Notes: generated by a model not told the origin, from the letters alone. A DNA stretch of 64,000 nt from Flavobacterium defluvii (GCF_900129555.1 NZ_FQWC01000003.1:496001-560000); one strand, 5' to 3'; positions 16,413-25,123 are shown, numbered from the stretch's first letter. Numbers and translations are program-made.

Positions 16413-18320
16413 TTACAGCGTTTCGTTTAGCCATTTAAAAAATTCTCCCTGCCAAACCTGAGCGTTTTGTGGTTTTAAAACCCAGTGATTTTCATCTGGA
16501 AAATACACAAAACGGCTTTTAATTCCTCTTAATTGCGCCGCCTGGAAAGCTTCTTGTCCTTGTCCGATTGGTACACGAAAATCCTTTCCACCTTGGAAAA
16601 TCAAAATAGGTCTGTTCCAGTTTTGAACCAAAGTTGCAGGATTGAAAGTCGTATATGCTTTTTGAGCTACAGCGTTATCTTTTTCCCAGTAAGGTCCGCC
16701 AAAATCCCAGTTGTTAAAGAAAACTTCTTCGGTAGTTCCCAGCATAGAAACCGTATTGAAAACTCCATCATGAGCGATAAAAGTTTTGAAACGATTTTTG
16801 TGAATTCCCGCTAAATAAAATACAGAATATCCTCCGTAACTTGCACCAACGCATCCTAAACGGCTTTTGTCAACATAGCTTTCTTTTGCTACATCATCAA
16901 TTGCAGAAAGGTAATCGTCCATAACTTGTCCGCCCCAGTCCTTGCTGATTTGTTCATTCCATTCAACACCGTGACCCGGCATTCCGCGACGGTTTGGTGC
17001 TACAACCACATAACCTTTTGCGGCCATTAAAGAGAAATTCCAACGGAAAGAATACGATTGTGTCAACGGACTTTGAGGTCCGCCCTGACAGAACAACAAA
17101 GTTGGATATTTTTTAGAAGCATCAAAGTTTGGAGGTAAGATTACCCAAACCAGCATCTTTTTACCATCGGTTGTTGTAACGTAACGTTTTTCGGTTTTGC
17201 TTAATGCTAAAGTTTTGTACGTTTCGGTATTGATGTTTGAAAGTTGTTTCCAGGTATTTTTCTTCAGATTGAAAGAATAAATTTCTCCAGCATGATTCAT
17301 ATCAGTTCTTGTAACGATGATATCATCTCCGGCAAAACCAACTAAATCATTAACGTCAAAATCTCCGTTTGTCAATTGACGAACGTTGATTGCAATTTTA
17401 GTTAATCCTGGAAAATTAACAGAGAAAAGTTGTTTTGTTCCGTCAATTGGAGCCACAAAAAATACAGTTTTTCCGTCTTTACTCCAGATAAAATTATCTA
17501 CAGTTCCGTCCCAGTTTGCCGTTAAGTTTGTTTTGATTCCTTTAAACTCAACAATAATATCATTTTTATCAGACTCGTAACCGTCGCGTTTCATTTGTAA
17601 CCAGGATAAATTTCCAGTTGGCGAAAACTGTGGAGCTGTGTCGTAGCCCAGATTATCTTCGGTTTTATTAGTCGTTTTTTGAGTTTCTAAATTGTACTCA
17701 TAAATATTAGTATTTGTAGAAATTGCATAAGCCGTTCCTGCTTTTTTCTTGCACACATAAAAAATACTTTTGCTGTCTGGCGACCAAATATAATCTTCGT
17801 CACCGCCAAAAGGTTTTTGCGGAGAATCAAAAGTTTCACCTTTCATAATGTCGATTCCTTTTGCTCCGTCTTTGTTTTCTTTATAAAAAACGTGATTAAA
17901 TTTGCCTTCGTTCCACGTATCCCAATGGCGATAGTCTAATCCATCATAAATTTGAGCATCAGATTTTGTTAGAGCCGGATAAAAATCTTTCCCTAAAACT
18001 TTATCGATTTTTACTTCTTCATTGTACACAACATATTTTCCGTCTGGCGAAATATTTTTATCTGCTAAAATCTCTTTTGTGTCTTTAATTTCAACTGCAT
18101 TTCCGCCGTTTACAGGAATCGTGTAAATTTTAGAAGTCGATTTATTTTCTTCTACAGAAGGTGTCGAAACTTTAAAAACCACATTTTTTGCATCTTTAGA
18201 AATTCCAAGCGGCGTGACTCTTCCTAATTTCCATAACAATTCCGGAGACATAACATTCTGCCCGATAGCGTTTAAACTCATCATTATTAAGGTTGTTAAT
18301 ACTACTTTTTTCATAATCAA
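16413..18320 (-). CDS. S9-family prolyl oligopeptidase/acylaminoacyl peptidase, exported
   Basis: Protein of about 635 residues. A signal peptide ends near VMSP (MKKVVLTTLIMMSLNAIGQ); the start could be either of two ATGs two codons apart (18320 or 18314). The N-terminal 370 residues form a beta-propeller with WDL/PDGK-type blades (FSPDGKYVVY-like motifs). The C-terminal alpha/beta-hydrolase domain carries GASYGGYS (catalytic Ser), GGKDFRVPIGQ (Asp) and ENHWVLKP (His). It should degrade short peptides in the periplasm. Monocistronic, with its own terminator. Confidence 0.93.
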   Translation of the reverse strand: MIMKKVVLTTLIMMSLNAIGQNVMSPELLWKLGRVTPLGISKDAKNVVFKVSTPSVEENKSTSKIYTIPVNGGNAVEIKDTKEILADKNISPDGKYVVYNEEVKIDKVLGKDFYPALTKSDAQIYDGLDYRHWDTWNEGKFNHVFYKENKDGAKGIDIMKGETFDSPQKPFGGDEDYIWSPDSKSIFYVCKKKAGTAYAISTNTNIYEYNLETQKTTNKTEDNLGYDTAPQFSPTGNLSWLQMKRDGYESDKNDIIVEFKGIKTNLTANWDGTVDNFIWSKDGKTVFFVAPIDGTKQLFSVNFPGLTKIAINVRQLTNGDFDVNDLVGFAGDDIIVTRTDMNHAGEIYSFNLKKNTWKQLSNINTETYKTLALSKTEKRYVTTTDGKKMLVWVILPPNFDASKKYPTLLFCQGGPQSPLTQSYSFRWNFSLMAAKGYVVVAPNRRGMPGHGVEWNEQISKDWGGQVMDDYLSAIDDVAKESYVDKSRLGCVGASYGGYSVFYLAGIHKNRFKTFIAHDGVFNTVSMLGTTEEVFFNNWDFGGPYWEKDNAVAQKAYTTFNPATLVQNWNRPILIFQGGKDFRVPIGQGQEAFQAAQLRGIKSRFVYFPDENHWVLKPQNAQVWQGEFFKWLNETL

Positions 18321-18423
18321 ATATTCTATTTTTTTGTGAGCTAAAAATACAACATTTAAATCCCAATCAGTTAAATTTCAAATTCCAATTTATTGTTAAA
18401 ATTCTAAATATGGTATAAAAGTT

Positions 18424-18493
18424 TTCCGCCACGAGTTCACGAATTATTTTTTTGATAATCTTTGAAAATAATAATTCGTGAATTCGTGGCGAA
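18424..18493. repeat. CGCCACGAATTCACGAATT hairpin, copy 1
   Basis: CGCCACGAGTTCACGAATTATT (left arm 18424-18447, given here in shortened form CGCCACGAGTTCACGAAT) pairs with ATTCGTGAATTCGTGGCG (right arm 18470-18493). The same inverted pair recurs at 59556-59620. It sits between divergently transcribed genes here, so it is not simply a terminator. Confidence 0.85.
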
Positions 18494-18527
18494 TAAAAAA
18501 TCATTATTTTTATAAAAAAGTCTGGAA

Positions 18528-19640
18528 ATGGAATTTAGCTATTGGGAACTAAAAAACTGGTTCACAAATATTGATTATACAATTGTAGGCAGCGGAATCG
18601 TAGGTTTGCATACAGCTTTGCGCTTACGCGAAAGATTTCCTGCAGCCAAAATTTTGGTTCTCGAAAGAGGGATGCTGCCACAAGGCGCAAGTACAAAAAA
18701 TGCCGGTTTTGCCTGTTTCGGGAGCCTTTCTGAAATTATGGATGACTTAAAAACACATTCAGAAGAAGATGTTGTGGCGCTTATCGAAAAACGCTGGAAA
18801 GGTTTGCAATTGCTTAGAAAAAGACTTGGAGATCAGGCAATAGATTTTAAACCTCACGGCGGATATGAATTATTTTTGAAAGAAGATGAATTTGGATTTA
18901 ATGAATGTATTTCGAAAATGCCTTTTATAAACGAAATTCTAAAACCACTTTTTAAAGCCGAAGTTTTTTCTAAAGAAACAGACAGGTTTGGATTTGGAAA
19001 TATTCAGGATTACTTAATCTTTAATCCTTTTGAAGCACAAATCGATACAGGAAATATGATGCAGGAATTATTGAAACAAGCCGTTTCGGCAGATATTTTA
19101 ATTCTGAATCAGCAAGCAGTAACATCTTACTCTGATGCTGGAAATCATGTTGAAGTCGTACTAAACGATTTTAGTTTTAGAACTAATAAATTGCTTTTTG
19201 CCACAAATGGTTTTGCCAGTTCTTTGACAAATGGAGCGGTCAAACCTGCACGCGCACAAGTTTTAATTACAGAACCTATTAAAAATCTGGATATAAAAGG
19301 AACATTTCATTTAGATCGTGGTTATTATTATTTCAGAAATATTGGTGACCGAATTTTATTTGGCGGAGGCCGAAATTTAGATTTTGAAACAGAAACAACG
19401 ACCGAATTTGGACAAACAGAAATTATTCAAAATAAATTGGAAGATTTACTGAAAAATGTAATTTTACCAAATCAGGATTTCCAGATCGCGCATCGTTGGA
19501 GCGGGATTATGGGAGTAGGGAATAGTAAAAATCCTGTTGTCTCTCAATTGTCTGAAAACGTGTTTTGTGGAGTACGTTTAGGCGGAATGGGAGTGGCAAT
19601 AGGCAGTTTAGTCGGAACAGAATTAGCAGATTTAATATAA
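18528..19640 (+). CDS. FAD-dependent oxidoreductase, DAO family
   Basis: Protein of 370 residues of the D-amino-acid/glycine oxidase-like family. Seen: the dinucleotide-binding fold YTIVGSGIVGLHTAL, an acidic ribose-binding end at LVLERG, then GASTKNAGFACFGS in the FAD-contact region, and a C-terminal HRWSGIMGVG...GVRLGGMGVAIG block. Cytoplasmic, with a secondary-amine substrate likely but not specified by the sequence. Its TAA overlaps the ATG of mtgA (TAATG at 19638), so the two are translationally coupled. Confidence 0.85.
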   Translation: MEFSYWELKNWFTNIDYTIVGSGIVGLHTALRLRERFPAAKILVLERGMLPQGASTKNAGFACFGSLSEIMDDLKTHSEEDVVALIEKRWKGLQLLRKRLGDQAIDFKPHGGYELFLKEDEFGFNECISKMPFINEILKPLFKAEVFSKETDRFGFGNIQDYLIFNPFEAQIDTGNMMQELLKQAVSADILILNQQAVTSYSDAGNHVEVVLNDFSFRTNKLLFATNGFASSLTNGAVKPARAQVLITEPIKNLDIKGTFHLDRGYYYFRNIGDRILFGGGRNLDFETETTTEFGQTEIIQNKLEDLLKNVILPNQDFQIAHRWSGIMGVGNSKNPVVSQLSENVFCGVRLGGMGVAIGSLVGTELADLI

Positions 19641-20419
19641 TGGCAGCAACCAAAAAACCAGCACCAAAGAAACCAGCAGCGGCAAGTAAACCAAAAGCCA
19701 AAACGTCTTCAAAGAAATCGAATCGTTCTTTTGGAGAAAAAGTAAAATGGTTTTTAATAAAAGCTATGTTGTGGTTTTTTGGACTTTCGATAGGATCGGT
19801 TATATTTTTTAAATATGTTCCCGTGCCATTTACTCCTTTAATGGTCATTCGTGCGATTGAAAATAAAATGGACGGAAAGGAAGTTTATTTTGACCATGAT
19901 TGGGAACCGATAGATAAAATTTCAATGAATTTACAAAAAGCTGTTATAGCTAGTGAAGACGGAACGTTTTTAACGCATAATGGTTTTGATTTTAAAGCAC
20001 TTCAAAAAGCGTATAAAAGTAACGAGCGCGGCCGTCGAATTCGCGGTGGAAGCACCATTTCGCAGCAAACGGCAAAAAATGTCTTTTTATGGCAGGGAAA
20101 AAGTTATTTCCGTAAAGGACTCGAAGCCTATTTTACAGTTTTAATCGAAATTATCTGGGGTAAAGAACGTATTATGGAAGTTTACCTAAATAGTATCGAA
20201 ATGGGTGACGGGGTTTATGGTGCTTATGCAGCAACAGAACATTGGTATAGACGTGATGCTTCGAGTTTAACCCCAATGCAGGCAGCGGGAATTGCAGCGA
20301 TTTTGCCAAATCCGAGAAAATTTAAAGCCACAGGATCATCAAGCTATATTAACAGAAGAAAAGAAAGAATTGTTCGCGAGATGCGTTACGTTGGAAAAAT
20401 AAATTATGATGGAAAGTAA
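19640..20419 (+). CDS. mtgA: Monofunctional peptidoglycan glycosyltransferase
   Basis: Protein of 259 residues that polymerises lipid II into glycan strands. Start set at ATG 19640 (MAATKKPAPKKPA..), which overlaps the upstream stop; longer in-frame starts fall inside the previous gene. Order: Lys/Ala/Pro-rich cytoplasmic tail (1-35), a transmembrane helix (about 40-62), then the GT51 domain with VIASEDGTFLTHNGFD (catalytic Glu), GGSTISQQTAKN and LNSIEMGDGVYG. The basic low-complexity tail is a common embellishment. Overlaps the LpxR-like gene by 14 bp. Confidence 0.95.
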   Translation: MAATKKPAPKKPAAASKPKAKTSSKKSNRSFGEKVKWFLIKAMLWFFGLSIGSVIFFKYVPVPFTPLMVIRAIENKMDGKEVYFDHDWEPIDKISMNLQKAVIASEDGTFLTHNGFDFKALQKAYKSNERGRRIRGGSTISQQTAKNVFLWQGKSYFRKGLEAYFTVLIEIIWGKERIMEVYLNSIEMGDGVYGAYAATEHWYRRDASSLTPMQAAGIAAILPNPRKFKATGSSSYINRRKERIVREMRYVGKINYDGK

Positions 20420-21365
20420 AAAAGCTCTTTTTGCTTTTCTGATTTTGACTTCGACGTTGACTTTTGGACAAGGAAAAACGAAAGAAATAGGTTTTATAAC
20501 CGACAATGATTTATATACGTCATCAAAAAATGATATGTATTACACCAACGGTTTGGAAATTTTTTATCGGTTTTTATCTAAAAATGAAAATGAAAAAATC
20601 AATAAAAAAATCACCGAATTTAGAGTTGGACAATATATTTATAATCCGAGATTTATTAATGAAGCTGCTGTTGATGTAAACGACCGCCCTTTTACGGCGT
20701 ATCTTTTTGCCGAAGCCGGACGGAGCTTTTTCTATCAAAGCGAATCGGTTTTAAAGACTGATTTTCAATTGGGTTTTATGGGGCCAAATGCTTTGGGAGA
20801 AGAAACGCAGGTTGGGTTTCATAATCTTATTGGTTATAAAAAAGTTTACGGCTGGGAAAATCAGCTTCACAATGCTTTTGCCGTTCAGGCACATGTTATG
20901 TATTCGAAGAAATTATTTCCATCGAAACATAACGATTTTATAGATCTTCATTTTCAGTCTGAAGCAAATCTGGGAACTATTTTTACAGGAGTTTCAACAG
21001 GATTTTTAACCCGAATTGGTTTTAAAAGACTAACTCCAATTTACGATTCCAATCTTCATGACGCTTCGGTAAGTGCAAATGCACAGCCAAACATTAGAGA
21101 GTTTTATTTCTACGCAATGACAAGCGTCAATTATCAGTTTTATGATGCCACAATCGAAGGAAGTATGTTTAATGACACAAGTCCGATAACTTTCGATTTG
21201 GTTCCGCTTCGTTTCAATGCCGAGTTTGGTTTGAAATACAGACACAACAACTTCAATATGTCGTATTCTTTTATTTACCGCGGAAAGGAATTAGAAGGCG
21301 ATGTTAATGATACAAATACTGGGTATTTTTTTGGATCGATTCGTTTGGGTTTTTTGTTGAGGTGA
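20406..21365 (+). CDS. LpxR-like lipid A deacylase (outer-membrane barrel)
   Basis: Protein of 319 residues with a signal peptide (about residues 1-22, ending TFGQG). The family removes the 3'-acyloxyacyl group of lipid A. Seen: FITDNDLYTSSKNDMYYTNGLEI with the conserved Asn-Asp pair and YTNG, and GWENQLHNAFAVQ, corresponding to the Gln/His active-site region. The remaining sequence alternates in a beta-barrel pattern and ends in FGSIRLGFLLR with a C-terminal aromatic/hydrophobic strand. Overlap with mtgA links it to an envelope-building operon. A second in-frame ATG lies one codon later. Confidence 0.8.
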   Translation: MMESKKALFAFLILTSTLTFGQGKTKEIGFITDNDLYTSSKNDMYYTNGLEIFYRFLSKNENEKINKKITEFRVGQYIYNPRFINEAAVDVNDRPFTAYLFAEAGRSFFYQSESVLKTDFQLGFMGPNALGEETQVGFHNLIGYKKVYGWENQLHNAFAVQAHVMYSKKLFPSKHNDFIDLHFQSEANLGTIFTGVSTGFLTRIGFKRLTPIYDSNLHDASVSANAQPNIREFYFYAMTSVNYQFYDATIEGSMFNDTSPITFDLVPLRFNAEFGLKYRHNNFNMSYSFIYRGKELEGDVNDTNTGYFFGSIRLGFLLR

Positions 21366-21409
21366 TATTTCAAAGTTCAAAAACAATATTATACTCTAGA
21401 GAATTTAAA

Positions 21410-21642
21410 GTCCCTACGGGACAAATGTTGGTGTGTGTAATGTTTTCTACCGATATATAACTCCTAACGGAGTATTTTAAATTGGATATTGATAAACAGA
21501 AAACATGTACAAAATTTTACTAATATTTATCTCCCAATTTATTTTCTAAGAATTCTACGAAAAACTCCGTTAGTAGTTATATATCGGTAGAAAACATATC
21601 GCTAGAATATATATAAACCACAAAAAAATATCCCGTAGGGAT
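21410..21642. repeat. Nested-hairpin element, CTACCGATAT family, copy 1
   Basis: Outer ends: palindromes GTCCCTACGGGAC (21410-21422) and ATCCCGTAGGGAT (21630-21642). Inner imperfect arms of about 32 bp: 21442-21473 (begins GTTTTCTACCGATATATAAC, ends CCTAACGGAGT) and 21564-21595 (begins ACTCCGTTAG, ends TATCGGTAGAAAAC). The 90-bp interior is AT-rich and non-coding. The words CTACCGATAT and CCTAACGG recur at 45157-45305. This element fills the 315-bp gap between two genes. Confidence 0.85.
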
Positions 21643-21680
21643 TATAGATTATATTTTTTGGTTTAAGAGTTTAATTGAAT

Positions 21681-22382
21681 TTAAGAATTACGTTTGTAAT
21701 TTATATTTTTCCATGTATTTATTGCCCAATCAAAATCGGTTTTCTCATCAAAATAGAAAGCTGTTTGAAGTACTTCTTTATCAATTATAGTAAAACCAAA
21801 AATCACATTATATATTTTTTCTTCGTCATTTTCTTGTATTAGGTATCCTATTCTTGAAACTCGGTTGTCTGAAAATTCAAATTGATCCAATGTTTTAGAA
21901 AGAGTTTCATCCCGATTAGCAATATTGTATTTACATTCCTCGTAAAGTTCTTCTTTACTTTTTTCGGAATTCCATATAATTAATCTAATAGATTTGTCTC
22001 CTGTTGTGTAATATAAAGTTTCGTCTTCTTCAATTGTTCTTTCAAAGAGATTATTGATTTCAATTGTCCATTCTTCAGTTAATCGATGAGTTGTCATATA
22101 ATCATCCTCCAGATCAAAATCAGTTACTTTATACCAATCAGAATCCGGTTCTTTTTTTTCATAAACAGAACCTATTCCTTTCAATAAGATATCTTTTAGA
22201 GAAGGGTCAATTTTTAAAATTGTTGAAGGATTATATATCCTGATGTTGTCAGGATTATCCGTGTATTCTTCTGATTCAAATCCTGTAAAAATTCTCCAAC
22301 CGCTATCTTCAGGGCGAGTTCTTTTCTCACGATACAAAAATTGAGGTTTCATATTTTTGTCTAGAACCATTTTAGAAACCAT
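21681..22382 (-). CDS. Imm33/DUF2185-like immunity-type protein
   Basis: Protein of 233 residues. The first 90 residues match the pattern of the DUF2185/Imm33 family (VSKMVLDKNMKPQFLYREK, EDSGWRIFTGFESEEYTDNP, IRIYNPSTILKIDPSL). The second half is an acidic alpha/beta region of unknown type (TEEWTIEINNLFERTIEED.., ending WAINTWKNINYK). Families of this kind neutralise polymorphic toxins, but no toxin gene is next to it. Rich in Asp/Glu and AT-rich, like the neighbouring orphan gene at 22498. Confident as a gene, tentative as immunity. Confidence 0.7.
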   Translation of the reverse strand: MVSKMVLDKNMKPQFLYREKRTRPEDSGWRIFTGFESEEYTDNPDNIRIYNPSTILKIDPSLKDILLKGIGSVYEKKEPDSDWYKVTDFDLEDDYMTTHRLTEEWTIEINNLFERTIEEDETLYYTTGDKSIRLIIWNSEKSKEELYEECKYNIANRDETLSKTLDQFEFSDNRVSRIGYLIQENDEEKIYNVIFGFTIIDKEVLQTAFYFDEKTDFDWAINTWKNINYKRNS

Positions 22383-22497
22383 AAGTCCGCCGATTGGAGG
22401 AAAGTCCTCAAAATTATTCTCGTTTTAAATTGATTTCTTTTTGAAAAATTTCATTTGATTATGTTTCAGAAATATATAGCTTAATTTGATAACCACA

Positions 22498-23067
22498 TTA
22501 ATCCAGATTATCCAAATCCATTTCTTTAGCCAGTTGATCCCATTTTTTATTGAGAAAATCTTTCGTGCTTTCTACGAATTTAGGATCTACATCTTTTAAA
22601 GTCTGCGCTTTTGGACTCAATATCGCTTTTCCGTCTTCAAAATAGATATAAGCATGAACGGCATTGTCGCCCCAAAAGAAAGGAAAAACAATCGCCTGGT
22701 TTTCTGTACTTTCAATCACATATTTTTCCAGGCTTATAATAAAAGCAAACATAGGAATCATTTCTGTAAAATTCTGGCTGAAAAACATCATTCCCCAATG
22801 CCATTCTTCATTCGCTTCATCATAGTCTGAAAAAGCCATTGCTTCAGGATAATCGATCCAGCCTTCTATAACCTCTTCGTTGATATCGTCATTATACGTG
22901 CGCAGCAATTCCGGAGTCAGTTCCATTTTTGAATACATTTTGCGGCTGTTCCACCAATCTTGCCAGTTTTTATTTAGTTCTGGTTCTTCAAGCGAACTGT
23001 TTAAAAACTTTTCCAGCTGCGGTTTTGTGATTTTTACTTTGCAGTATAATGAACTTAATTCAGACAT
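22498..23067 (-). CDS. Hypothetical acidic protein, possibly immunity-related
   Basis: Protein of 189 residues, strongly acidic, no signal peptide. It has many tryptophans (NWQDWWNS, EEWHWGMMFF, PFFWGDNAV) and a C-terminal amphipathic helix (FVESTKDFLNKKWDQLAKEMD). The composition and size resemble single-domain immunity proteins of toxin systems, and it lies 115 bp upstream (on the same strand) of the Imm33-like gene, but I do not recognise the family. Its start ATG (23067) follows an AT-rich leader. Confidence 0.6.
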   Translation of the reverse strand: MSELSSLYCKVKITKPQLEKFLNSSLEEPELNKNWQDWWNSRKMYSKMELTPELLRTYNDDINEEVIEGWIDYPEAMAFSDYDEANEEWHWGMMFFSQNFTEMIPMFAFIISLEKYVIESTENQAIVFPFFWGDNAVHAYIYFEDGKAILSPKAQTLKDVDPKFVESTKDFLNKKWDQLAKEMDLDNLD

Positions 23068-23165
23068 GGTTTAAATTTTATGTTTTTGATTCAAATTTCT
23101 GATTATTAATGTTTTGGTAATATTAAAGATAATCAAAAATGTTATTTTTAATTAAAACTAAAACT

Positions 23166-23342
23166 ATGGAAATAAATTGGATTGTAATAGGAATTGTAGC
23201 ATTTTTCGTTATTATTTTAGTTGTAATAACTATTAAGAAAAATCAAAAAGAGAAAAAAAAGCTAATAGATTTACTAAATAATGATTTTAAAAAGGCTGAA
23301 GAAAATGAAGTTAATCCTGATGATTCGGCTAATGAGAAATAA
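23166..23342 (+). CDS. Small single-pass membrane protein
   Basis: Protein of 58 residues: MEINWIVIGIVAFFVIILVV forms an N-terminal membrane helix, followed by a basic stop-transfer (TIKKNQKEKKK) and an acidic cytoplasmic tail (LIDLLNNDFKKAEENEVNPDDSANEK). The start at 23166 is chosen because the helix begins directly after it; the in-frame ATG nine codons upstream adds a Lys-rich prefix. A strong terminator lies 18 bp after the stop, so it is its own transcription unit. Function unknown. Confidence 0.7.
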   Translation: MEINWIVIGIVAFFVIILVVITIKKNQKEKKKLIDLLNNDFKKAEENEVNPDDSANEK

Positions 23343-23360
23343 ATAAGGAATAGCCAATAA

Positions 23361-23398
23361 AAAAAACCGTATTGCAATTAAGTAATGCGGTTTTTTTA
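23361..23398. terminator. Terminator after the small membrane protein gene
   Basis: AAAAAACCGTATTGC pairs imperfectly with GTAATGCGGTTTTTTT. Runs of A and T on both sides allow use in both directions, so it may also serve the lipoprotein gene ending at 23426. Confidence 0.8.
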
Positions 23399-23425
23399 TT
23401 ATTATAAAAGTATTAAAGTATGACG

Positions 23426-23842
23426 TTATTTTTTTGTAAAAATTCCTTTGTATGTGCCTTTGGATTCTATTTCCGTTTCTGATATTTTGATAAAATTAAA
23501 TGTTCTCCTTTCAGAAGAAGAGATTTTATATTGTAAAAAATAAGAGTTTTCTGTTTGAGTTTGGGTGATCTCAGGATCTTGTTCCTGAATAATGTAATAT
23601 AATGTTTCTCCTTTAGCAGAAAGCGGATTCCCCGCTGGATCACAAATTATGTCCGATTTTGTAAATACAATTTTTTTTGTTCCAGAATCTACCCATGTTC
23701 CCAAAATCCAGGTTGGGGGAGTGATTTTATATTCTTTAGGAATAGGATAATCATTGTCTATTTTCATGCCGCTATCTGTCTCTTCAGATGAACATGAATA
23801 TGTTAAAATAAGGCTGAACAATACGATTAATTTTTTCATCAT
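23426..23842 (-). CDS. Lipoprotein, lipocalin-like
   Basis: Protein of 138 residues with a lipoprotein signal: MMKKLIVLFSLILTYSCSSE, lipidated Cys about residue 17, followed by an acidic SEETDSG stretch. The mature part starts with WILGTWVDSG and continues as short alternating strands, similar to the lipocalin-like small lipoproteins of Bacteroidota (xxGxWxx start). It ends TYKGIFTKK. Expected at the outer membrane facing the periplasm or the surface; ligand unknown. Confidence 0.75.
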   Translation of the reverse strand: MMKKLIVLFSLILTYSCSSEETDSGMKIDNDYPIPKEYKITPPTWILGTWVDSGTKKIVFTKSDIICDPAGNPLSAKGETLYYIIQEQDPEITQTQTENSYFLQYKISSSERRTFNFIKISETEIESKGTYKGIFTKK

Positions 23843-24020
23843 TTTTTTTGTAAAAATGAGAATGTAATTTTTAGTTCACCTGCTTTAAAAGATTTAAATT
23901 TAATAGTTTAAGACATTTTTCAGAAAAACGTACTACGATTAAGTAATAACGTTTATAGTGAAGAATATCTAATTCGACCTGATGTAGATATAAAATATTG
24001 AATATGTGCTAAAAAAAAAG

Positions 24021-24056
24021 TACCCAAGCAGAATTATAACATCTGTTTGGGTATTT
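24021..24056 (-). terminator. Terminator after tRNA-Ala
   Basis: TACCCAAGCAGA (24021-24032) pairs with TCTGTTTGGGTA (24042-24053). On the minus strand it is followed by a run of nine T, 17 bp past the tRNA 3' end. Confidence 0.8.
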
Positions 24057-24069
24057 TTTAAGCTATTTG

Positions 24070-24143
24070 TGGAGAATACCGGATTCGAACCGGTCGCCTC
24101 TACGCTGCCAGCGTAGCGCTCTAGCCAAATGAGCTAATCCCCC
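24070..24143 (-). tRNA. tRNA-Ala (anticodon GGC)
   Basis: Minus-strand cloverleaf: acceptor GGGGGAT/ATTCTCC, D-arm GCTCATTTGGCTAGAGC, anticodon stem CTACG/CGTAG with loop CTGGCAG (anticodon GGC), T-arm ACCGG/CCGGT with TTCGAAT, discriminator A. The acceptor contains G3-U70, the alanine identity pair. No CCA encoded. Confidence 0.95.
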
Positions 24144-24153
24144 TCATTTTTGT

Positions 24154-24226
24154 TGAGAATGCAAAATTCGATCCGTCGCCTTCCCGATTTTCATCGGGAC
24201 GCTCCAGCCAAATGAGCCAATCCCCC
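24154..24226 (-). pseudogene. Degenerate tRNA-Ala copy
   Basis: Ten bases upstream of tRNA-Ala lies a second tRNA-shaped sequence on the same strand. Its 5' half GGGGGATTGGCTCATTTGGC is close to the intact gene, and the variable region GGCGAC and 3' ATTCTC survive. The anticodon arm is replaced by TCCCGATGAAAATCGGGA, a hairpin without a usable anticodon, and the T-arm no longer pairs. It is a decayed tandem duplicate or a tRNA-mimicking element, not a functional tRNA. Confidence 0.75.
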
Positions 24227-24331
24227 AAAGCGTTAACAAATAAAGTCAAATAATTCTCAAAAAACAAATTTCGGAACCTATCAGATAAAATATTTTTCAA
24301 AACCGTAACTTTACAATTAAAAGTATTTTTT

Positions 24332-25096
24332 ATGAATCTAGAAAACACAAACGGGAGTTTAGAAACTTCTTTTCAAGATACGATTGCAACAATACAGTTT
24401 GGGCATCCGGCAAGTAATTCTTTTCCGCGTATATTATTAGATCAATTAACAGCTGAAATCAATGAATTAAGCCGAAATGAAAATGTTTCGGTTATTATCT
24501 TAAAAAGCCAAGGCGAGAAAGCTTTTTGTTCCGGAGCATCTTTCGATGAACTTTTACAGGTGGAAAATGAGGAACAGGGAACAGCATTTTTCTCAGGTTT
24601 TGCACATTTGTTAAATGCAATGCGCAATTGTAATAAACTTATAATTGGCCGCGTTCAGGGAAAAGCAGTTGGAGGCGGAGTTGGTATTATTGCTGCTTGC
24701 GATTATATTTTTGCAACACCGCAAAGTGATGTAAAATTATCTGAACTCGCTATCGGAATTGGACCTTTTGTAATTGAACCTGCTGTTTCTCGAAAAATTG
24801 GTAAAACTGCAATGGCCGAAATGACTTTGGCAGCTCACGAATGGAAATCGGCAGACTGGGCTTTTCAAAAAGGACTTTTTTCAGTTTTAAGTGATGCTGA
24901 AAATTTGGATAATGATGTTCAGAATTTTGCTCAAAAATTGAGTTCATACAATCCCGAAGCTCTTTTTGAAATGAAAAAGATTATTTGGGAAAATACCGAA
25001 AACTGGGAATCACTTCTTTTTGAACGTGCTGCAATTACAGGAAAACTGGTTTTGTCTGATTTTAGCAGAAACGCGTTGAGACAATTTAAAAAATGA
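24332..25096 (+). CDS. Enoyl-CoA hydratase/isomerase family protein
   Basis: Protein of 254 residues with a crotonase fold. Seen: the oxyanion-hole strand KAFCSGASFDELL, the second oxyanion Gly region GRVQGKAVGGGVGIIAACDY, and ATPQSDVKLSELAIGIGPF. The Glu usually seen at the end of the second block (catalytic in hydratases) is not obvious, so it could be an isomerase or hydratase with another substrate. Role presumably in fatty-acid or phenylacetyl-CoA breakdown. Monocistronic; followed by a perfect palindrome. Confidence 0.85.
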   Translation: MNLENTNGSLETSFQDTIATIQFGHPASNSFPRILLDQLTAEINELSRNENVSVIILKSQGEKAFCSGASFDELLQVENEEQGTAFFSGFAHLLNAMRNCNKLIIGRVQGKAVGGGVGIIAACDYIFATPQSDVKLSELAIGIGPFVIEPAVSRKIGKTAMAEMTLAAHEWKSADWAFQKGLFSVLSDAENLDNDVQNFAQKLSSYNPEALFEMKKIIWENTENWESLLFERAAITGKLVLSDFSRNALRQFKK

Positions 25097-25123
25097 TTTC
25101 GTGGTCTCGGTTTCGTATTGCGG

